Assembly (NCBI GenBank): GCA_937892835.1
Contig: CALBHM010000232.1
Span: 1-6,260 of the forward strand
Direction of reading: 5' to 3'
DNA from: an uncultured Ruminococcus sp.
Lineage (GTDB): Bacteria > Bacillota > Clostridia > Oscillospirales > Acutalibacteraceae
Length of the DNA: 6,260 nucleotides
The notes beneath the pieces were generated by a model that saw only the letters and a program-made list of their open reading frames with translations, did not search any database and was not told the DNA's origin. Shown in pieces: positions 4,559-6,260 of the stretch. Position 1 is the first letter of the stretch. Every line of letters starts with the position of its first letter. The translations under genes and the position numbers were made by a program.

Positions 4559-6260
4559 TATATACCGACCGCCGATCCGAGAAGATAAACCAGAAATGAA
4601 ACTGCCCACGCAACAACGCACTGCCAAACGACAACACCCGCAGCCCACTTAAACCCAAGCTCACGTTTGATTGAAGCGATTGCCGCAACACATGGAGTGT
4701 AAATAAGACTGAACACAAGCATTGAAGCCGCCGCAAGCGGAGTAAGCACGGTTGAAATTCCGCTGCCGAAAAGAACCTGCATTGTTGAAACAACGCTTTC
4801 CTTTGCCATAAAACCGCTGATAAGAGCTGTGCAAATTCTCCAATCACCGAGTCCAAGCGGTTTGAATATCGGTGTCAGTAAGCCTGATATCGCTGCAAGA
4901 ATGCTATCTGCCGAATCCTTAACCATATTAAAGTGAAGATCAAAGCTTTGCAGGAACCAAACTACAACAGTTGCGATTAGAATAATCGAAAAAGCCTTCT
5001 GCAAGAAATCCTTAGCCTTTTCCCAAAGCAGCTGTGAAACATTCTTTATTCCCGGCAGGCGGTAATTCGGAAGCTCCATAACGAATGGAACCGGCTCGCC
5101 CTTGAACATAGTACCCTTATATAAAAAGGCCGCCAAGATTCCGAGCAGGATACCCAGAACGTAAAGTCCGGACATGATAAGTCCGCCCTTACCCGGGAAG
5201 AACTCACTAACGAAGAACGAATAAATCGGGAGCTTTGCCGAACAGCTCATAAACGGTGTGAGCAAAATCGTCATCTTCCTGTCACGCTCACTCGTCAGCG
5301 TCCTCGTTGCCATAACGGCAGGAACGGTACAGCCGAAGCCAATAAGCATCGGCACAATGCTTTTGCCCGAAAGGCCGATTTTACGAAGCAGCTTATCCAT
5401 GACGAACGCTACTCGTGCGATATAACCGCTGTCCTCCATCATCGAAAGGAAGAAGAAAAGCGTGACGATTATCGGTAAAAAGCTCAACACACTGCCGACA
5501 CCCGTAAAGATTCCGTCGATTATAAGGCTATGTACCGCAGAATTGACATTGGCGGCGGTCAGTGCCGCATCGGTAATTGACGAAAGCTTGTCGATTCCCA
5601 TTGCCAAAAGGTCCTGAAGCCATGCGCCTATAACATTGAAGGTCAAGTAAAATACAAGAACCATTATTGCAATGAAGCACGGAATCGCCGTATATTTGCC
5701 TGTAAGTATTTTATCGATCTTTTCACTTCTTATGCGTTCCTTGCTCTCCCTCGGCTTAATAACCGTTTTTTCGCAAAGTTTTTCAATGAAATCAAATCGC
5801 ATATCGGCTATTGCCGCACTTCGGTCAAGGCCGCATTCAACCTCCATCTGCTGAACAATGTGTTCGAGAAGTTCATGCTCGTTTTGGTCGAGCTTAAGCT
5901 GATTCAGAATAAGCGGATCACCCTCAATCGCCTTTGTTGCAGCGAAGCGAACAGGAATCTCGGCTTTCGCGGCATGATCCTCAATAAGATGAACAACCGC
6001 ATGAATACATCTGTGAACCGCACCGTTGTGATCGTTCTTGTCACAGAAATCCTGCTTAAGCGGACGCTCCTGATATTTGGCTATATGTATTGCATGCTTT
6101 ATCAGCTCGTCAACGCCCTCATTTTTAGCCGCCGAAATCGGGATAACAGGCACACCGAGCATCGCTTCCATACCGTTAACATCAATAGAACCTTGGTTGC
6201 CGACAACCTCATCCATCATGTTCAAGGCAACCACCATCGGCACATTCATCTCAAGCAGCT
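4558..6260 (-). CDS. feoB: Ferrous iron transporter FeoB, 5'-truncated by window edge
   Basis: This is the main Fe2+ uptake permease of the inner membrane, with an N-terminal GTPase and a polytopic membrane part. About 566 residues are visible. The frame stays open to the window edge (LLE before Met at 6249), so roughly the first 100 residues, including the P-loop and DxPG motif, lie outside. Counting from that Met, the G4 motif NMMD is at 10-13 and G5 SAA at 39-41. The helical GDI-type domain spans about 60-165. After it come about eight to ten membrane segments, with family-typical MEDSGYIARVAFVMD (271-285), the Gate-like GFGCTVPAVMATRTL (304-318), FMSCSAKLP (333-341), the second Gate-like YTPCVAAIASIKRE (517-530) and a C-terminal helix (about 535-562). 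The reading frame is intact to TAA at 4560-4558. feoA may lie upstream. The promoter is out of the window, so Fur or DtxR-type control cannot be judged. Confidence 0.97.
   Translation of the reverse strand, partial: LLEMNVPMVVALNMMDEVVGNQGSIDVNGMEAMLGVPVIPISAAKNEGVDELIKHAIHIAKYQERPLKQDFCDKNDHNGAVHRCIHAVVHLIEDHAAKAEIPVRFAATKAIEGDPLILNQLKLDQNEHELLEHIVQQMEVECGLDRSAAIADMRFDFIEKLCEKTVIKPRESKERIRSEKIDKILTGKYTAIPCFIAIMVLVFYLTFNVIGAWLQDLLAMGIDKLSSITDAALTAANVNSAVHSLIIDGIFTGVGSVLSFLPIIVTLFFFLSMMEDSGYIARVAFVMDKLLRKIGLSGKSIVPMLIGFGCTVPAVMATRTLTSERDRKMTILLTPFMSCSAKLPIYSFFVSEFFPGKGGLIMSGLYVLGILLGILAAFLYKGTMFKGEPVPFVMELPNYRLPGIKNVSQLLWEKAKDFLQKAFSIILIATVVVWFLQSFDLHFNMVKDSADSILAAISGLLTPIFKPLGLGDWRICTALISGFMAKESVVSTMQVLFGSGISTVLTPLAAASMLVFSLIYTPCVAAIASIKRELGFKWAAGVVVWQCVVAWAVSFLVYLLGSAVGI

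Noticed and set aside
4559..4648. Upstream extension of the Cys-rich protein frame to an 80-residue product
   Set aside because: The extra 30 codons overlap the feoB C-terminal coding region in another frame, and known family members start close to the membrane helix, as the ATG at 4558 does.

Overview
The window looks like chromosomal DNA from an anaerobic, probably gut-dwelling Firmicute of the class Clostridia, plausibly the Ruminococcaceae/Oscillospiraceae. That is an inference. It rests on a V-type ATPase operon, a Thr/Glu/Pro-rich lipoprotein linker of the kind common in those bacteria, a FeoB followed by a tiny Cys-rich FeoB-associated membrane protein, an EF-G/Tet(M)-like GTPase joined to a YacP/Rae1-type nuclease domain, and moderate GC with AT-rich, sigma-A-like promoters. 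No mobile element, CRISPR array, tRNA or rRNA is visible.

Layout. On the + strand, positions 2-586 hold the nearly complete 3' part of the V-type ATPase subunit D gene. Two bases later comes a 181-residue lipoprotein gene of unknown function (589-1134). A strong hairpin terminator (1140-1179) separates this pair from everything else, which lies on the - strand and converges on it. Reading the - strand from the right, there is a 5'-truncated feoB (4558-6260). A 50-codon Cys-rich membrane protein gene (4406-4558) overlaps the feoB stop codon by one base, and a terminator follows (4374-4400). Next comes a single-gene unit for an ElaA-type GNAT acetyltransferase (3867-4307) with its own promoter (4342-4370) and a terminator (3785-3809). 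Last is another single-gene unit, an 848-residue translational-GTPase/NYN-nuclease fusion (1178-3724) with its own promoter (3755-3783). No gene-free stretch exceeds 300 bases.

How the genes work together. The first pair belongs to the ion-translocating V-type ATPase operon, with the lipoprotein as an uncharacterised tail gene. feoB and its small partner form a ferrous-iron uptake unit. The acetyltransferase and the GTPase fusion each look independently transcribed.

The most interesting item is the fusion protein. Residues 1 to about 590 have the full EF-G/ribosomal-protection GTPase architecture. Residues about 695-833 match the Rae1 (YacP) ribosome-dependent mRNA endonuclease, with its catalytic-type acidic residues kept. 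The domain IV loop that dislodges tetracycline in Tet(M)/Tet(O) is not conserved. I therefore infer a GTPase that places an mRNA-cleaving domain on the ribosome, perhaps in stalled-ribosome or translation quality control, rather than a tetracycline resistance gene.
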